A stretch of 64,000 nucleotides of DNA from Paenibacillus endoradicis (GCF_024721975.1 NZ_JANQBB010000001.1:62001-126000), one strand, 5' to 3'; counted from the stretch's first letter, positions 26,655 to 35,849 are shown. Numbers and translations are program-made. Notes: a model not told the origin generated them from the letters alone.

Positions 26655-27806
26655 ATGAAGTCATATTACTTTGATCATGCAGCAACAACTCCGATACATC
26701 CAGACGTTATTGCTGCAATGATTGCAACAATGCAACAAGGTCCGGGAAATGCTTCAAGTATTCATCGCTTTGGAAGAAACGCCAAACATAGCCTTAATCA
26801 GTCCCGCGACAAAATCAGTTCTATGCTTGGATGTAAGCCGAATGAATTTACTTTCACATCTGGTGGAACTGAAAGTGATAACTTGGCAATCATTGGTGCT
26901 GCGAGAGCACAAGCATTGAAGGGTAGAAAGCATCTTATAACATCTGCTATTGAACATCATGCAGTAATACATTCTATGGAATGGCTTGCTAACAATGAAG
27001 GATTCGATTTAACAATAATATCTGTTGACCAGCAAGGTTATGTAAATATGGCTGAGCTACAAGATGCATTAAGTGAACAAACCGCATTAGTAAGTATTAT
27101 ACATGGCAATAATGAAGTAGGTACTATTCAACCTATTGAGCAAATAGGTGAACTTGTTCATCAAGTAGGTGCGTTATTTCATGTTGATGCTGTTCAAACA
27201 CTCGGATGTGTCACATACTCTCTTCAACAATTACCGGTTGATCTCATGAGTTTCTCCTCTCATAAAATAAATGGTCCTCAAGGCATTGGTGGTTTATATA
27301 TAGCGACAGGTACTCCTATTGAAGCATTACAACAAGGTGGCACACAAGAAAGAAAACGTAGAGCTGGAACAGAAAATCTTGCGGGGATAGTTGGTTTTGC
27401 AACAGCTCTTGACATTTGTGTGAACAAGCGCGAAAAATGGCAACCTTTTGTGACAAATCTTCGTAATAGATGGGTAGAGCTGTTACAACAAGAATTAGAA
27501 AAGTATCCGATCATCGTGAATAGTGATCTTGATCATGGGTTATCTCATATCGTAAACATAAGCTTTGTTGGTGTTGATACAGAAAGCATGTTAATGAATT
27601 TGGATATGGCAGGAATTGCAGTTTCAAGCGGTTCGGCTTGTACTTCTGGATCGTTAGAACGTTCACATGTGTTGAAAGCAATGGGGCTAAGTACTGATCG
27701 ATTAAATAGTGCTGTAAGATTTAGCTTTGGAATGGGCAATACTATAGAGGAAATCGAAGAGGCTGCAACAATAGTTGCTAGTATCGTAAAACGAATCCAC
27801 TCTTAA
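26655..27806 (+). CDS. Cysteine desulfurase (IscS/NifS class, YrvO-like)
   Basis: 383 aa, ATG 26655. PLP lysine in SFSSHKINGPQGIGGLY (about 195-212), and the active-site cysteine loop SSGSACTSGSLERSHVL (about 322-340). Substrate-binding motifs FTSGGTESDNLAI and HGNNEVGTIQP are present. Supplies persulphide sulphur for tRNA thiolation (MnmA) and possibly Fe-S clusters. It follows cymR as in Bacillus; mnmA, normally next, lies on the opposite strand upstream. Confidence 0.93.
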   Translation: MKSYYFDHAATTPIHPDVIAAMIATMQQGPGNASSIHRFGRNAKHSLNQSRDKISSMLGCKPNEFTFTSGGTESDNLAIIGAARAQALKGRKHLITSAIEHHAVIHSMEWLANNEGFDLTIISVDQQGYVNMAELQDALSEQTALVSIIHGNNEVGTIQPIEQIGELVHQVGALFHVDAVQTLGCVTYSLQQLPVDLMSFSSHKINGPQGIGGLYIATGTPIEALQQGGTQERKRRAGTENLAGIVGFATALDICVNKREKWQPFVTNLRNRWVELLQQELEKYPIIVNSDLDHGLSHIVNISFVGVDTESMLMNLDMAGIAVSSGSACTSGSLERSHVLKAMGLSTDRLNSAVRFSFGMGNTIEEIEEAATIVASIVKRIHS

Positions 27807-27809
27807 GAA

Positions 27810-27949
27810 TATGTTTCCGAGGCAGCTTTTCATATTGTTAAGAGTAATATCTGTGCAAATATATGAAAAGTCTGAGTAGTATGCTTACGGAGTAACTTTT
27901 CTTACTAAGAAAAGTTACTCACGAAGTCTATGAAAGGTTTTAGGAGGCA
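27810..27949 (+). repeat. SD-proximal hairpin element, copy D (two tandem units)
   Basis: Unit D1: CTTTTCATAT (27826-27835) / ATATGAAAAG (27861-27870). Unit D2: lead-in ATGCTTACG, then a 14-bp perfect stem GAGTAACTTTTCTT (27890-27903) / AAGAAAAGTTACTC (27907-27920), a further ATGAAAGGT (27930-27938), and TTTTAGGAGG. D2 offers two alternative 3' arms for the same 5' arm. Confidence 0.75.
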
Positions 27950-27958
27950 GCATTTAAC

Positions 27959-28495
27959 ATGATCAGGCTTCAGCAATTAATCGGACTACCTGTCTTAACG
28001 ATCAACAATGGTAAAAAAATTGGTGTCGTCAAGGATGCATGGTTTGATGAGCATTGGAAACTGAAAGGTTTAGTGCTTGAATATGCAAAATGGTTTGCTG
28101 TGAAGGTGCGTACAGTACAATGGAGCGCGGTGTTAACTTGTGGAGATGATGCAGTTTTTATCGCAGATGAGTCACAAGTTGTAACAGGTAAGAAACAGCT
28201 ACTACAGCGTGCTTATTGTATGGGAGTCGTCCAATTGAAGGACATGCCTGTCATAACTGTGACCGGTTCGCAACTTGGTAGAGTGTCCGATGTATATTTT
28301 TACCCATTTCAGGATACACAGATAGTAGGTTATGAGCTTACAGATGGTTTTGTTTCGGATCTAATTGAAGGACGAAAATGGCTCAGAACACCGAGTGATC
28401 TTAATGAAGTATTGCTTGGTCAAGATGCGATAATCGTTCCAGCTGTTAGTGAATCAGAATTGGAGCCAGTCGCAGCTTCCAATGTCAGAGGATAG
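27959..28495 (+). CDS. PRC-barrel domain protein
   Basis: 178 aa, ATG 27959 after TAGGAGGCAGC. Two PRC-barrel-like units: QQLIGLPVLTINNGKKIGVV (about 4-75) and KDMPVITVTGSQLGRVSDVYF (about 92-165). Such proteins bind RNA or photosynthetic/RNA-processing partners in other systems; in Paenibacillus relatives a similar gene often follows the desulfurase, with no assigned role. Soluble, no catalytic motif visible. A short zinc-ribbon gene follows at 6-12 bp. Confidence 0.75.
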   Translation: MIRLQQLIGLPVLTINNGKKIGVVKDAWFDEHWKLKGLVLEYAKWFAVKVRTVQWSAVLTCGDDAVFIADESQVVTGKKQLLQRAYCMGVVQLKDMPVITVTGSQLGRVSDVYFYPFQDTQIVGYELTDGFVSDLIEGRKWLRTPSDLNEVLLGQDAIIVPAVSESELEPVAASNVRG

Positions 28496-28507
28496 GGAGT
28501 AGTGTTT

Positions 28508-28711
28508 ATGAGATGTCCGAACTGTAACTCGAAAGATATAGGTAAAATCGGATCACACCAATTCTATTGCTGGGGCTGCTATATTGAATTAGCTGTCAAC
28601 GGTGATAAAATGTCAGTGTATCAAGTTGAAGAAGATGGTACATTAAGTTCTTTGGATGATTTGTTTTTTGAAGATCAGTCAGCAGAACAACCTGAAATAC
28701 ACTTAAATTAA
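28508..28711 (+). CDS. Small zinc-ribbon protein of unknown function
   Basis: 67 aa from ATG 28508, 8 nt after AGGGAG (a GTG at 28502 is too close to the RBS). Two cysteine pairs, CPNCNSKDIG and FYCWGCYIEL, make a compact CxxC...CxxC zinc ribbon; the acidic tail has no recognised motif. It lies 12 bp after the PRC-barrel gene and is probably co-translated with it. Confidence 0.7.
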   Translation: MRCPNCNSKDIGKIGSHQFYCWGCYIELAVNGDKMSVYQVEEDGTLSSLDDLFFEDQSAEQPEIHLN

Positions 28712-28746
28712 CATGCAATGGATTTCACCTAGCATGTATCAACTAT

Positions 28747-28818
28747 AGAAGGTCTGTAGCTTAGAATGATGCCCAATGAAACGGTCATTTACTTATTCGC
28801 TGCATGACCTTCTTTTTT
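28747..28818 (+). terminator. Possible terminator of iscS-PRC-ribbon unit
   Basis: AGAAGGTC (from 28747) is complementary to GACCTTCT, which is followed by TTTTT, around 28806-28818. The two arms are about 50 nt apart, so the structure is long and less certain. Confidence 0.45.
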
Positions 28819-28982
28819 GTGCGGATTTATTTAGGTGCAACTTTACAAAGTAAAGAAAGTCTAATATTATTATGGTAAAAAATGTATGTACGAACTTACA
28901 ATCAGGACTTATGGAGTACGTGAGTATAAATGGTAATTATTAGAATCTATACTTATATAAACCGTCGAGTAGGTCATGCTGG

Positions 28983-29138
28983 ATGATCTGGCCAATAGCT
29001 AGCCATATGACATTCAAAACGGTACGCTCCTATGTCAAAATAAAAGTAGGTTCACTCGATCCCTTTTTGGTCATTGACGCTTATATTGCCTCAATTCATC
29101 ATCAGAGATATACCCGTCGGAAAAGGTATTATTCGTAA
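28983..29138 (+). pseudogene. IS21-family transposase (IstA) N-terminal remnant
   Basis: A 51-codon frame encodes IASHMTFKTVRSYVK followed by GSLDPFLVIDAYIASIHHQ and RYTRRKRYY. This parallels the IstA helix-turn-helix and linker (a pattern of IA..l...kTVrkYv..., then kLDPy...Id.wl...kqrhTakriy). There is no start of normal length, no RNase-H-like DDE domain, no istB and no visible terminal repeats. It stops at TAA 29136. The rest of the 28820-29370 gap has no further gene I can recognise. The call is by motif pattern. Confidence 0.5.
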
Positions 29139-29386
29139 TTATTGTGAAGAAGTAAAAACGAGTGATGAGAGCTACACCCACGGCGAGATGCTCGCTGACT
29201 CTCCAAAACTCGTTGCCAGGTTGTGCATTTACCATTAAGCGGTGTGAACTGACATGTTACGAGATCAAATATCAATATTCCTTTCGTGAATTATTTTGTA
29301 TTTATTATCGTTAAGAATATAATAAGTGATTTTTATTTATTGAAATAGACCTTTTAAAATATAATTTCTTTAAGGTGGGATGTATA

Positions 29387-30139
29387 ATGAGCATGGATAA
29401 TGAGAATTTAAATCGTGAAATAAAAGAAAACGAAGATATAAATAGTTATATTCAAGTAACTCCTACACGAAAAATAATAGCAATGCGTACACTTCAAAGC
29501 GCAAGAGAAATCCCTCACTCCCTCAATACAATAGAGACAGATGTAACAAATCTTGTATTGCTCCGAGCAAAACTTAAATATGATTTTATGAATAAAAATA
29601 AAGTGAACTTAACATATCTTCCATTTCTCATAAAAGCTGTTTCCACTGCTATAACTGAATACCCGGTGATTAACTCAGTGTGGGCAGTAGACAAAATTAT
29701 TGTTAAACGTGATGTGAATGTGTCTCTGCTAATAGGTACCGAGGATGCTGTTCTCGCTCCAGTCATCAAACATGCAGATAAGAAGAGTATTACAGAAATC
29801 GCAATTGAAATCGATAGCTTAACGCGACTGGCTCGTTCAGGTAAGCTTAAACTTGATCAAATACAAGAAGGCACGATTACAATTAATAATACTGGAGCAT
29901 TTGGTTCCATACTTTCTTATCCTACTATCAATTATCCTCAAGCAGCCATATTGACATTTGAATCTATCGTAAGTAGACCTCGAGTCATCCATGAGATGAT
30001 TGCTATCCGCTCTGTTGTTAACCTGTGTCTTTCTAGCGATAGTCGAGTATTGGATGCCAATATCGTTGGGCAATTTTTGAAAAAAACAAAAGAATACATG
30101 GAAGCTTATCATTTAGATACAGTTATTACTAAATTATAG
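29387..30139 (+). CDS. Orphan 2-oxoacid dehydrogenase E2-like acyltransferase domain, catalytic His absent
   Basis: 250 aa from ATG 29387 (AAGGTGGG upstream). Only the catalytic domain of an E2 enzyme is present: PTRKIIAMRTLQSAREIPHS, then LVLLRAKLKYDF, and GTITINNTGAFGSIL with TINYPQAAIL. No lipoyl or peripheral-subunit-binding domain precedes it and no E1/E3 genes are near. The catalytic motif, usually DHRxxDG, reads SSDSRVLDANIVGQFL, so the essential His is Ser and the Gly is Ala. It is therefore probably not a standard acyltransferase: a pseudoenzyme, a changed substrate, or early decay. The frame itself is intact. Confidence 0.7.
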   Translation: MSMDNENLNREIKENEDINSYIQVTPTRKIIAMRTLQSAREIPHSLNTIETDVTNLVLLRAKLKYDFMNKNKVNLTYLPFLIKAVSTAITEYPVINSVWAVDKIIVKRDVNVSLLIGTEDAVLAPVIKHADKKSITEIAIEIDSLTRLARSGKLKLDQIQEGTITINNTGAFGSILSYPTINYPQAAILTFESIVSRPRVIHEMIAIRSVVNLCLSSDSRVLDANIVGQFLKKTKEYMEAYHLDTVITKL

Positions 30140-30279
30140 AAATTTGATTGTAACTATTCATTTAAGCCGATAGCAGGCAGTTCATCTGAATTGGAGTGAG
30201 ATGTCTGATTCAGTTTGAAGACAAGCCACACGATTCTTGCCAAATGTCTACCAATCAATTGTTTTTGTAAAGTAAACGA

Positions 30280-30570
30280 GTGTATGTATCAGATGATCGA
30301 GGATATATTACCCATACAAATGAAAGGAATTATTGGTACTTATCAAAGCTACATTGATCACCAGATGGCAGCTTAGTAGCCTTTCAAGCCGAATCTAATG
30401 GGTTTATGATCTTGAGTTAAGGTCATTTTTATAGCAGTAGGGATATTATTGGGATGGATGTCAGATGGCATGCTCGTTTATATGAACACACAAGATCAGA
30501 TGTCGTATTTTGAAAAAATAACAGAGGGTTTCGAGATTCGATCGTTCTTTAATAGTCTATACTCGATTAA
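30280..30570 (+). pseudogene. Remnant of a TolB/PD40-like beta-propeller protein gene
   Basis: The frame from 30280 reads VYVSDDRGYITHTNERNYWY...SPDGSLVAFQAESNGF, with an in-frame TGA at 30355-30357 exactly where the usual Trp of the WSPDG propeller motif is expected. After a frame break, a second blade-like stretch GWMSDGMLVYMNTQD follows near 30449. Upstream sequence (30140-30280) has only short frames. Interpreted as a decayed gene with at least two disruptions. Confidence 0.5.
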
Positions 30571-30593
30571 CGATAGGTTATTATTAGTTTTAC

Positions 30594-30634
30594 AAAAAGC
30601 AGCAACTCTTTATCTTAAGAGTTGCTGCTTTTTG
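30594..30634 (+). terminator. Terminator before the AI-2E family gene
   Basis: AAAAAGCAGCAACTCTT / AAGAGTTGCTGCTTTTT, loop TATCTT; a perfect 17-bp stem that includes the U-tract. Confidence 0.9.
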
Positions 30635-30698
30635 TGCTGAATAGGAATACTTGTACATATAATGGCAAAGAATAGTTAGAATGAAGGTGGTGTGACGA

Positions 30699-31769
30699 TT
30701 GGAGCGATTTACGAAAAATAGATTTTTTGTCGTCTTAATTTATGCAATATTACTATTAGTAGTTATTTATTTTATGCTTTTGTTAAAGCCGATTCTTGCA
30801 ACCATTTTTTCATTCTTAAAGGCTGTTCTCGGACCTTTTATCGTTGCTATGATTATTTCTTACATTCTGAATCCTATCGTTACTATGTTACATGAACGGA
30901 AAGTCCCACGAACGATGGCTGTATTATTAATCTATGCTGTTTTTTGTACGATTTTAACCGTGATTATTATTAACTTTATTCCTATGTTCCTCGAACAGAT
31001 GCAAGAGTTGAATAAACACTTACCTGAACTTTCCATGCGAGCCCAAGGACTAGTTACAGATTTTAATAATAACGCACTTCTACCAGAAAGTTTACGCGAA
31101 GGTGTCAATAAATCATTAGTATTAATGGAACGTCGCATCTCAGAAACATTACTTACTTTTGTCAACAATATTGGTGAGATGGTTGGTGCTTTATTCGTAG
31201 TTTTTGTTGTACCATTTCTAGCGTTTTACATTTTGAAAGATTTTGATGTGTTTGAACGTGCAGTAATAAGGTATGTTCCTAAGTCTCATCGTAAAAACAC
31301 GGTTAGATTGTTGAAGGACATAGATGATGCATTGGGCAGTTATATACGGGGACAACTATTAGTATGTGTCATTGTTGGAACGTTAGCGTATGTAGGATAT
31401 TTATTAGTGGGCATGCCTTATGCATTACTACTAGCGAGCATCGTTGCAGTTACCAATGTCATCCCATATGTCGGACCTTTTATTGGAGCTGCACCAGCTT
31501 TATTGATGGCATCAACAGTTTCTGTAAAAATGATGCTGCTTATCGTCATCGTTAATACAATCTGTCAAATTCTTGAAGGTAACATTATTTCTCCACAAGT
31601 AGTAGGTCGTACATTACATTTACATCCACTATTGATCATCTTTGCACTCATCGTAGGTGGTCAAGTTGCAGGAATTATTGGAATGATTCTTGCTGTTCCG
31701 ATATTTGCTACAGGAAAAGTGATTGTACAGCATATGTTTGCTTACTATGTTCGAAGAAAGATTATTTGA
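30699..31769 (+). CDS. AI-2E family transporter (YrrI-like)
   Basis: 356 aa, TTG 30699 with GAAGGTGGTG upstream. About eight membrane helices; signature segments are LGPFIVAMIISYILNPIV, FVVPFLAFYILKDFDVFE and NVIPYVGPFIGAAPALLM plus the late ILEGNIISPQVVGRTLHLHP. This family includes the E. coli TqsA exporter and Na+/H+ antiporter-like members; substrate here unknown. B. subtilis yrrI precedes alaS in the same way, which supports orthology. Confidence 0.88.
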   Translation: MERFTKNRFFVVLIYAILLLVVIYFMLLLKPILATIFSFLKAVLGPFIVAMIISYILNPIVTMLHERKVPRTMAVLLIYAVFCTILTVIIINFIPMFLEQMQELNKHLPELSMRAQGLVTDFNNNALLPESLREGVNKSLVLMERRISETLLTFVNNIGEMVGALFVVFVVPFLAFYILKDFDVFERAVIRYVPKSHRKNTVRLLKDIDDALGSYIRGQLLVCVIVGTLAYVGYLLVGMPYALLLASIVAVTNVIPYVGPFIGAAPALLMASTVSVKMMLLIVIVNTICQILEGNIISPQVVGRTLHLHPLLIIFALIVGGQVAGIIGMILAVPIFATGKVIVQHMFAYYVRRKII

Positions 31770-31863
31770 CAGCTATATAGTCACTAGCTATAATTTGTAC
31801 AGAAGTAATATAAGTTGTAGTTCATAAAGCAGTCTTTGATAACGATGATTAACTTCATAGTTT

Positions 31864-31978
31864 ATTCGACATCGAATATGAAGCGAACTTGGAAAGTCAG
31901 GGCCGCGTGTACCAATTACGTACACTTGAGTTTCCTCCTTCCTCAAGTGCGCTCCATCTTCTCGATTCTGAAAGCATG
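31864..31978 (+). repeat. 110-nt structured intergenic repeat, copy R5
   Basis: Arms GAATATGAAGCG and CGCTCCATCTTC, core CGTGTACCAATTACGTACAC, with an additional CACTTGAG/CTCAAGTG hairpin on the 3' side. It sits between yrrI and the alaS T-box. Confidence 0.7.
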
Positions 31979-32017
31979 CTTTATTAACCTTCATTGGAAG
32001 AGGTAGTTCAAAAAGTT

Positions 32018-32278
32018 AGACAATCAATAACAACAAAACGTCGACGAAATCAATTATGTTATAGCCCATTAGCCAGAGATAGCGTTCCTTTTCATAATGA
32101 ATTGGTTGGAAGAGCGCTTCTAATGAAGGATAACAGAAAGCTATTTTCTGAGTGTGAGTGAAACTCATCGGGTGGACCCGTTATTGTCCTTGAAGGCGAT
32201 TGTGATGCTATGCTCACAATAACCAGGGTGGTACCGCGAAATAACATTCGTCCCTGTTTTAACAGGGGCTTTTTTTGT
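32018..32278 (+). promoter_or_regulatory. T-box leader of alaS (alanine-tRNA responsive)
   Basis: Stem I shows CCAGAGATAGCG and GGTTGGAAGAGCGCT distal motifs and the pairings GAAAT/ATTTTC and GTTAT/ATAAC around the specifier loop, where GCT (32140-32142) is an Ala codon. The antiterminator motif AGGGTGGTACCGCG is at 32225-32238, and the terminator CCCTGT TTTA ACAGGG plus T-run at 32252-32277. Low charging of tRNA-Ala should switch on alaS, starting 188 nt downstream. Confidence 0.93.
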
Positions 32279-32329
32279 TTTCATTTACTAAACAAATTAG
32301 CAATAACTTACAGTCATCTACGAAAAGGT

Positions 32330-32458
32330 TAAGCTTTCGATGTAACTTTTCATTACAGAGAAGTATATCGAATATTATATGAAAAGTTAGATTATGCTTA
32401 CGTTGCAATTTTTCGTTGCATAGTCGTATAACAGTCATCTACGAAAAATTTTAGGAGG
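32330..32458 (+). repeat. SD-proximal hairpin element, copy E (two tandem units, before alaS)
   Basis: Unit E1: lead-in AGCTTTCGATGT, AACTTTTCAT (32344-32353) / ATGAAAAGTT (32379-32388). Unit E2: lead-in TTATGCTTACGTTGC, AATTTTTCGT (32407-32416) / ACGAAAAATT (32441-32450), directly continued by TTAGGAGG (SD to 32458). Two base pairs differ between E1 and E2 and both are compensated. A lone CTACGAAAAGGTT arm also lies at about 32318-32330. Confidence 0.85.
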
Positions 32459-32465
32459 TCATAAA

Positions 32466-35099
32466 ATGAAAGCAAGTGAAATTCGCGCGAAATGGTTAGC
32501 TTTTTTTGAAAGTAAAGGACATGCTGTTGAACCTAGTGCTTCTCTAGTTCCACATAATGATCCATCTCTACTATGGATTAATGCAGGTATGGCTCCATTA
32601 AAATCATACTTTGATGGTCGTGAAATCCCAGCAAATCCACGTATTACGAACTCACAAAAATGTATACGTACAAATGATATTGAGAATGTTGGTAAAACTC
32701 GTCGTCATCATACATTTTTCGAAATGCTTGGTAACTTCTCTATTGGTGATTATTTCAAGGAAGAAGTTATAACTTGGGCGTGGGAATTCTTAACGGATAA
32801 GAAGTGGATTGGATTCGATCCAGAGCGACTTTCTGTTACTGTTTATCCTGAGGATGAGGAAGCTTATCGTTACTGGAATGAGAAGATTGGCTTGCCAGCA
32901 GAACGCATTTATAAATTAGAAGAAAATTTCTGGGATATTGGTGAAGGTCCTTGCGGTCCATGTACAGAGATATTCTATGATCGTGGCGATAAATATGGTG
33001 ATCTTAATGATCCAGAATGTTGGCCAGGTGGGGAGAATGAGCGTTTCCTAGAAGTATGGAACCTTGTATTCTCACAATTCAACCATAATAAAGATGGTAG
33101 CTATACTCCGCTTCCGAATAAAAACATCGATACAGGTGCTGGTTTAGAACGTATCACATCGATCCTGCAAGATGCAGAATCAAACTTTGATACAGACCTA
33201 TTTATGCCGATTATTAATTGCACATGTGAAATCGCAGGCGTGTCATATAAAGTATCAGAAGATCAAGACGTAGCGTTGAAAGTTATCGCGGACCATGTTC
33301 GTACTGTTGTATTTGCAGTAGGTGATGGCGTTATGCCTTCTAATGAAGGCCGTGGTTATATCATCCGTCGTTTGCTTCGTCGTGCAGTACGTTACGGTAA
33401 AGCACTAGGTGTAGACAAGCCATTCCTATATGGACTTACAGGCATCGTTGGTGATGTAATGGGTGTCTACTATCCAGAAGTAGTGGAAAAACGTGAATTT
33501 ATTGAAAAAGTGATTAGAACAGAGGAAGAACGCTTCCACGAAACATTATCTGATGGTCTTGTATTACTATCTAATCTAGTTGATCATGCAAAAGCAAATA
33601 AAATCACTGTAATTAATGGTGATGATGCTTTCAAATTGTACGATACTTATGGATTCCCATTTGATTTAACTGAAGATTTTGCTATGGAGCAAGGAATGAC
33701 TGTAGATCGTGAAGGTTTCGATGCTGCAATGGAAGCACAACGTGAACGTGCTCGTTCTGCACGTCAAGATGCAGGATCTATGAAGGTTCAAGGTGGTCCT
33801 CTTGCTGATCTTACGATTAAAAGTCAATTTGTTGGCTATACTGAATTGGTAGTAAAATCCACAATTACAGCACTTGTAACAGAAGATCAACTTCTTGAAG
33901 AAGCGGGTGCAGGTACGCAAGTATTACTATTGCTTGATACGACACCATTCTATGCAGAAAGTGGAGGTCAAATCGGTGATAGAGGTACAATTACTGGTGA
34001 AGGTTTCGTAATTGAAGTAGAAAACGTTACGAAAGCACCTCATGGACAAACCCTTCATCACGCAGTAGTCGTAGAAGGTATAGCGAAAGTGAATGCGGAA
34101 GTAACAGCACAAGTGAACAAATCTGTTCGTGAAGATGTTGTGAAAAATCATACAGCGACACATTTACTACACAAAGCTTTGAAAGAAGTACTGGGTGATC
34201 ATGTTAATCAAGCAGGTTCTTTAGTAGAAGGTGAACGTCTGCGCTTTGACTTCTCGCATTTCGGTTCTATTACTGCTGAGGAACTCGTAGATATTGAAAG
34301 AAGAGTAAATGAGCAAATTTGGCTTGGTACTCCAGTAGTTATCCAGCAAAAGAAAATTGACGAAGCGAAAGCAATGGGCGCTATGGCGTTGTTCGGTGAG
34401 AAATATGGTGATGTTGTACGTGTCGTACAAGTCGGCCAATACTCAATTGAACTTTGCGGTGGTTGTCATGTTAACAACACTTCTGAAATCGGACTGTTCA
34501 AATTACTAAGTGAAAGTGGTATCGGTTCTGGTGTGCGTCGTATTGAAGCAGTAACTGGAAAACAAGCGTATCTTTATTATGAATCTCAACTTGAAGTATT
34601 GAAACAAGCAGCATCACAATTGAAAACTAACGTAGCGGATGTACCAAAACGTATTGATGCACTAAACGGCCAAGTGAAAGAATTAATGCGCGACAATGAA
34701 TCTCTACAAAACAAACTAAGTCATATAGAAGCAGGTTCATTACTAGATGCCGTTGTTAAAGTAGGAGAAGTTTCAATTCTAACTGCAAAAGTAAATGCAT
34801 CCAATATGGAAGCTTTACGTAGTATTGTAGATGAGTTGAAAACAAAACTTCCTACAAGCGTTATCGTACTAGGTGCAACAGCAGAAGATAAAGTTAATCT
34901 GGCAGCAGCAGTTTCTCAAGATCTTGTGAAAAAAGGCTTCCATGCAGGTAAAATTATTAAAGAAGCAGCTCAGCTATGTGGTGGTAATGGCGGTGGTCGT
35001 CCTGATATGGCGCAAGCTGGCGGTAAAGATGTAGAAAAAATTGATCAAGCATTGAAACTTGCACAGGAACTAGTTGTTAGCCAAGCAAATGTGATATAG
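32466..35099 (+). CDS. alaS: Alanyl-tRNA synthetase
   Basis: 877 aa, ATG 32466 after TTAGGAGG. Class II catalytic core (about 1-440: [49 protein letters not shown]), editing domain with the zinc-binding HTATHLLH and [13 protein letters not shown], and the C-Ala domain with the glycine-rich [16 protein letters not shown] at the end. Charges tRNA-Ala and hydrolyses mischarged Ser/Gly. Full normal length. First gene of an alaS-ireB-ruvX-DUF1292 run conserved in Bacilli, controlled by the T-box. Confidence 0.97.
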   Translation: MKASEIRAKWLAFFESKGHAVEPSASLVPHNDPSLLWINAGMAPLKSYFDGREIPANPRITNSQKCIRTNDIENVGKTRRHHTFFEMLGNFSIGDYFKEEVITWAWEFLTDKKWIGFDPERLSVTVYPEDEEAYRYWNEKIGLPAERIYKLEENFWDIGEGPCGPCTEIFYDRGDKYGDLNDPECWPGGENERFLEVWNLVFSQFNHNKDGSYTPLPNKNIDTGAGLERITSILQDAESNFDTDLFMPIINCTCEIAGVSYKVSEDQDVALKVIADHVRTVVFAVGDGVMPSNEGRGYIIRRLLRRAVRYGKALGVDKPFLYGLTGIVGDVMGVYYPEVVEKREFIEKVIRTEEERFHETLSDGLVLLSNLVDHAKANKITVINGDDAFKLYDTYGFPFDLTEDFAMEQGMTVDREGFDAAMEAQRERARSARQDAGSMKVQGGPLADLTIKSQFVGYTELVVKSTITALVTEDQLLEEAGAGTQVLLLLDTTPFYAESGGQIGDRGTITGEGFVIEVENVTKAPHGQTLHHAVVVEGIAKVNAEVTAQVNKSVREDVVKNHTATHLLHKALKEVLGDHVNQAGSLVEGERLRFDFSHFGSITAEELVDIERRVNEQIWLGTPVVIQQKKIDEAKAMGAMALFGEKYGDVVRVVQVGQYSIELCGGCHVNNTSEIGLFKLLSESGIGSGVRRIEAVTGKQAYLYYESQLEVLKQAASQLKTNVADVPKRIDALNGQVKELMRDNESLQNKLSHIEAGSLLDAVVKVGEVSILTAKVNASNMEALRSIVDELKTKLPTSVIVLGATAEDKVNLAAAVSQDLVKKGFHAGKIIKEAAQLCGGNGGGRPDMAQAGGKDVEKIDQALKLAQELVVSQANVI

Positions 35100-35146
35100 T
35101 AGAACTAAGCCATATGGTATGGCATACGTATTAGGGGGTGTTGCTG

Positions 35147-35407
35147 ATGAGTTCAATGGATCAGACGATGAAGTTTAACGTGAAAATTGAGGGTGATGAT
35201 TCCTCAGAAGATGTTCTGCTTAAGGTATATGATGCCTTACTTGAGAAAGACTATAATCCGATTAACCAGATCGTCGGCTATTTGTTGTCAGGAGACCCCG
35301 CTTACATCCCGCGTCATAACAATGCTAGAAGTATGATCGGCAAGAAAGAGCGTGATGAGCTTATTGAAGAGTTAGTTCGCTTTTATCTCTTGCATAAGAA
35401 AGAGTAA
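35147..35407 (+). CDS. ireB: IreB family regulatory phosphoprotein
   Basis: 86 aa from ATG 35147, 6 nt after AGGGGGTG (upstream TTG in frame overlaps the RBS). UPF0297 signature: [20 protein letters not shown], then [20 protein letters not shown] and [14 protein letters not shown]. In Enterococcus IreB is phosphorylated by the PASTA kinase IreK and affects cephalosporin resistance; B. subtilis yrzL is the equivalent. 47 bp after alaS, 18 bp before the ruvX start, so operonic. Confidence 0.93.
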   Translation: MSSMDQTMKFNVKIEGDDSSEDVLLKVYDALLEKDYNPINQIVGYLLSGDPAYIPRHNNARSMIGKKERDELIEELVRFYLLHKKE

Positions 35408-35425
35408 TTGAGGGGCCGAACAAAT

Positions 35426-35833
35426 ATGAGAGTCATGGGTTTGGATTATGGTGATCGTCGCATTGGTGTTGCAATAAGCGATGCATTTCGATGGACGGCA
35501 CAAGGACTAACCGTAGTTGAGACAAGAAGAGACGGTGGAGAGCTCGACAGACTTGTGGAAATTGCACTTGAAAATGAGGTTTCTGAGGTCGTGGTTGGCC
35601 TTCCAAAGAACATGAACGGTACGATCGGTCCACGCGGTGAGATTTGTAAGGCATTTGCCCAGCAAATTGGGGAAAAGCTTGGATTACCTGTTCACCTTTG
35701 GGATGAAAGATTGACCACAGTAGCTGCGGAACGAACATTAAAAGAAGCTGAGATCAGTCTAAAGAAGCGCAAACAAGTGATAGATAAGATGGCAGCTACA
35801 CTTATTTTGCAAAATTATCTTGATTCTAAATGA
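35426..35833 (+). CDS. ruvX: RNase-H-fold Holliday junction resolvase-like protein RuvX (YqgF)
   Basis: 135 aa from ATG 35426, 10 nt after GAGGGG. Conserved acidic residues of the YqgF fold are in GLDYGDRRIGVAISD, VVVGLPKNMNGTIG and DERLTTVAAERTL. Family members act in 16S pre-rRNA 5' end processing and possibly junction resolution; in Bacilli the gene belongs to the alaS-ireB operon as here. Confidence 0.94.
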   Translation: MRVMGLDYGDRRIGVAISDAFRWTAQGLTVVETRRDGGELDRLVEIALENEVSEVVVGLPKNMNGTIGPRGEICKAFAQQIGEKLGLPVHLWDERLTTVAAERTLKEAEISLKKRKQVIDKMAATLILQNYLDSK

Positions 35834-35849
35834 AAAGGTGAGGGTAAAA

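Noticed and set aside
30449..30640. 63-aa frame GWMSDGMLVY... as a small gene
   Set aside because: It reads into the terminator hairpin at 30594-30634 and is better explained as part of the broken propeller gene.
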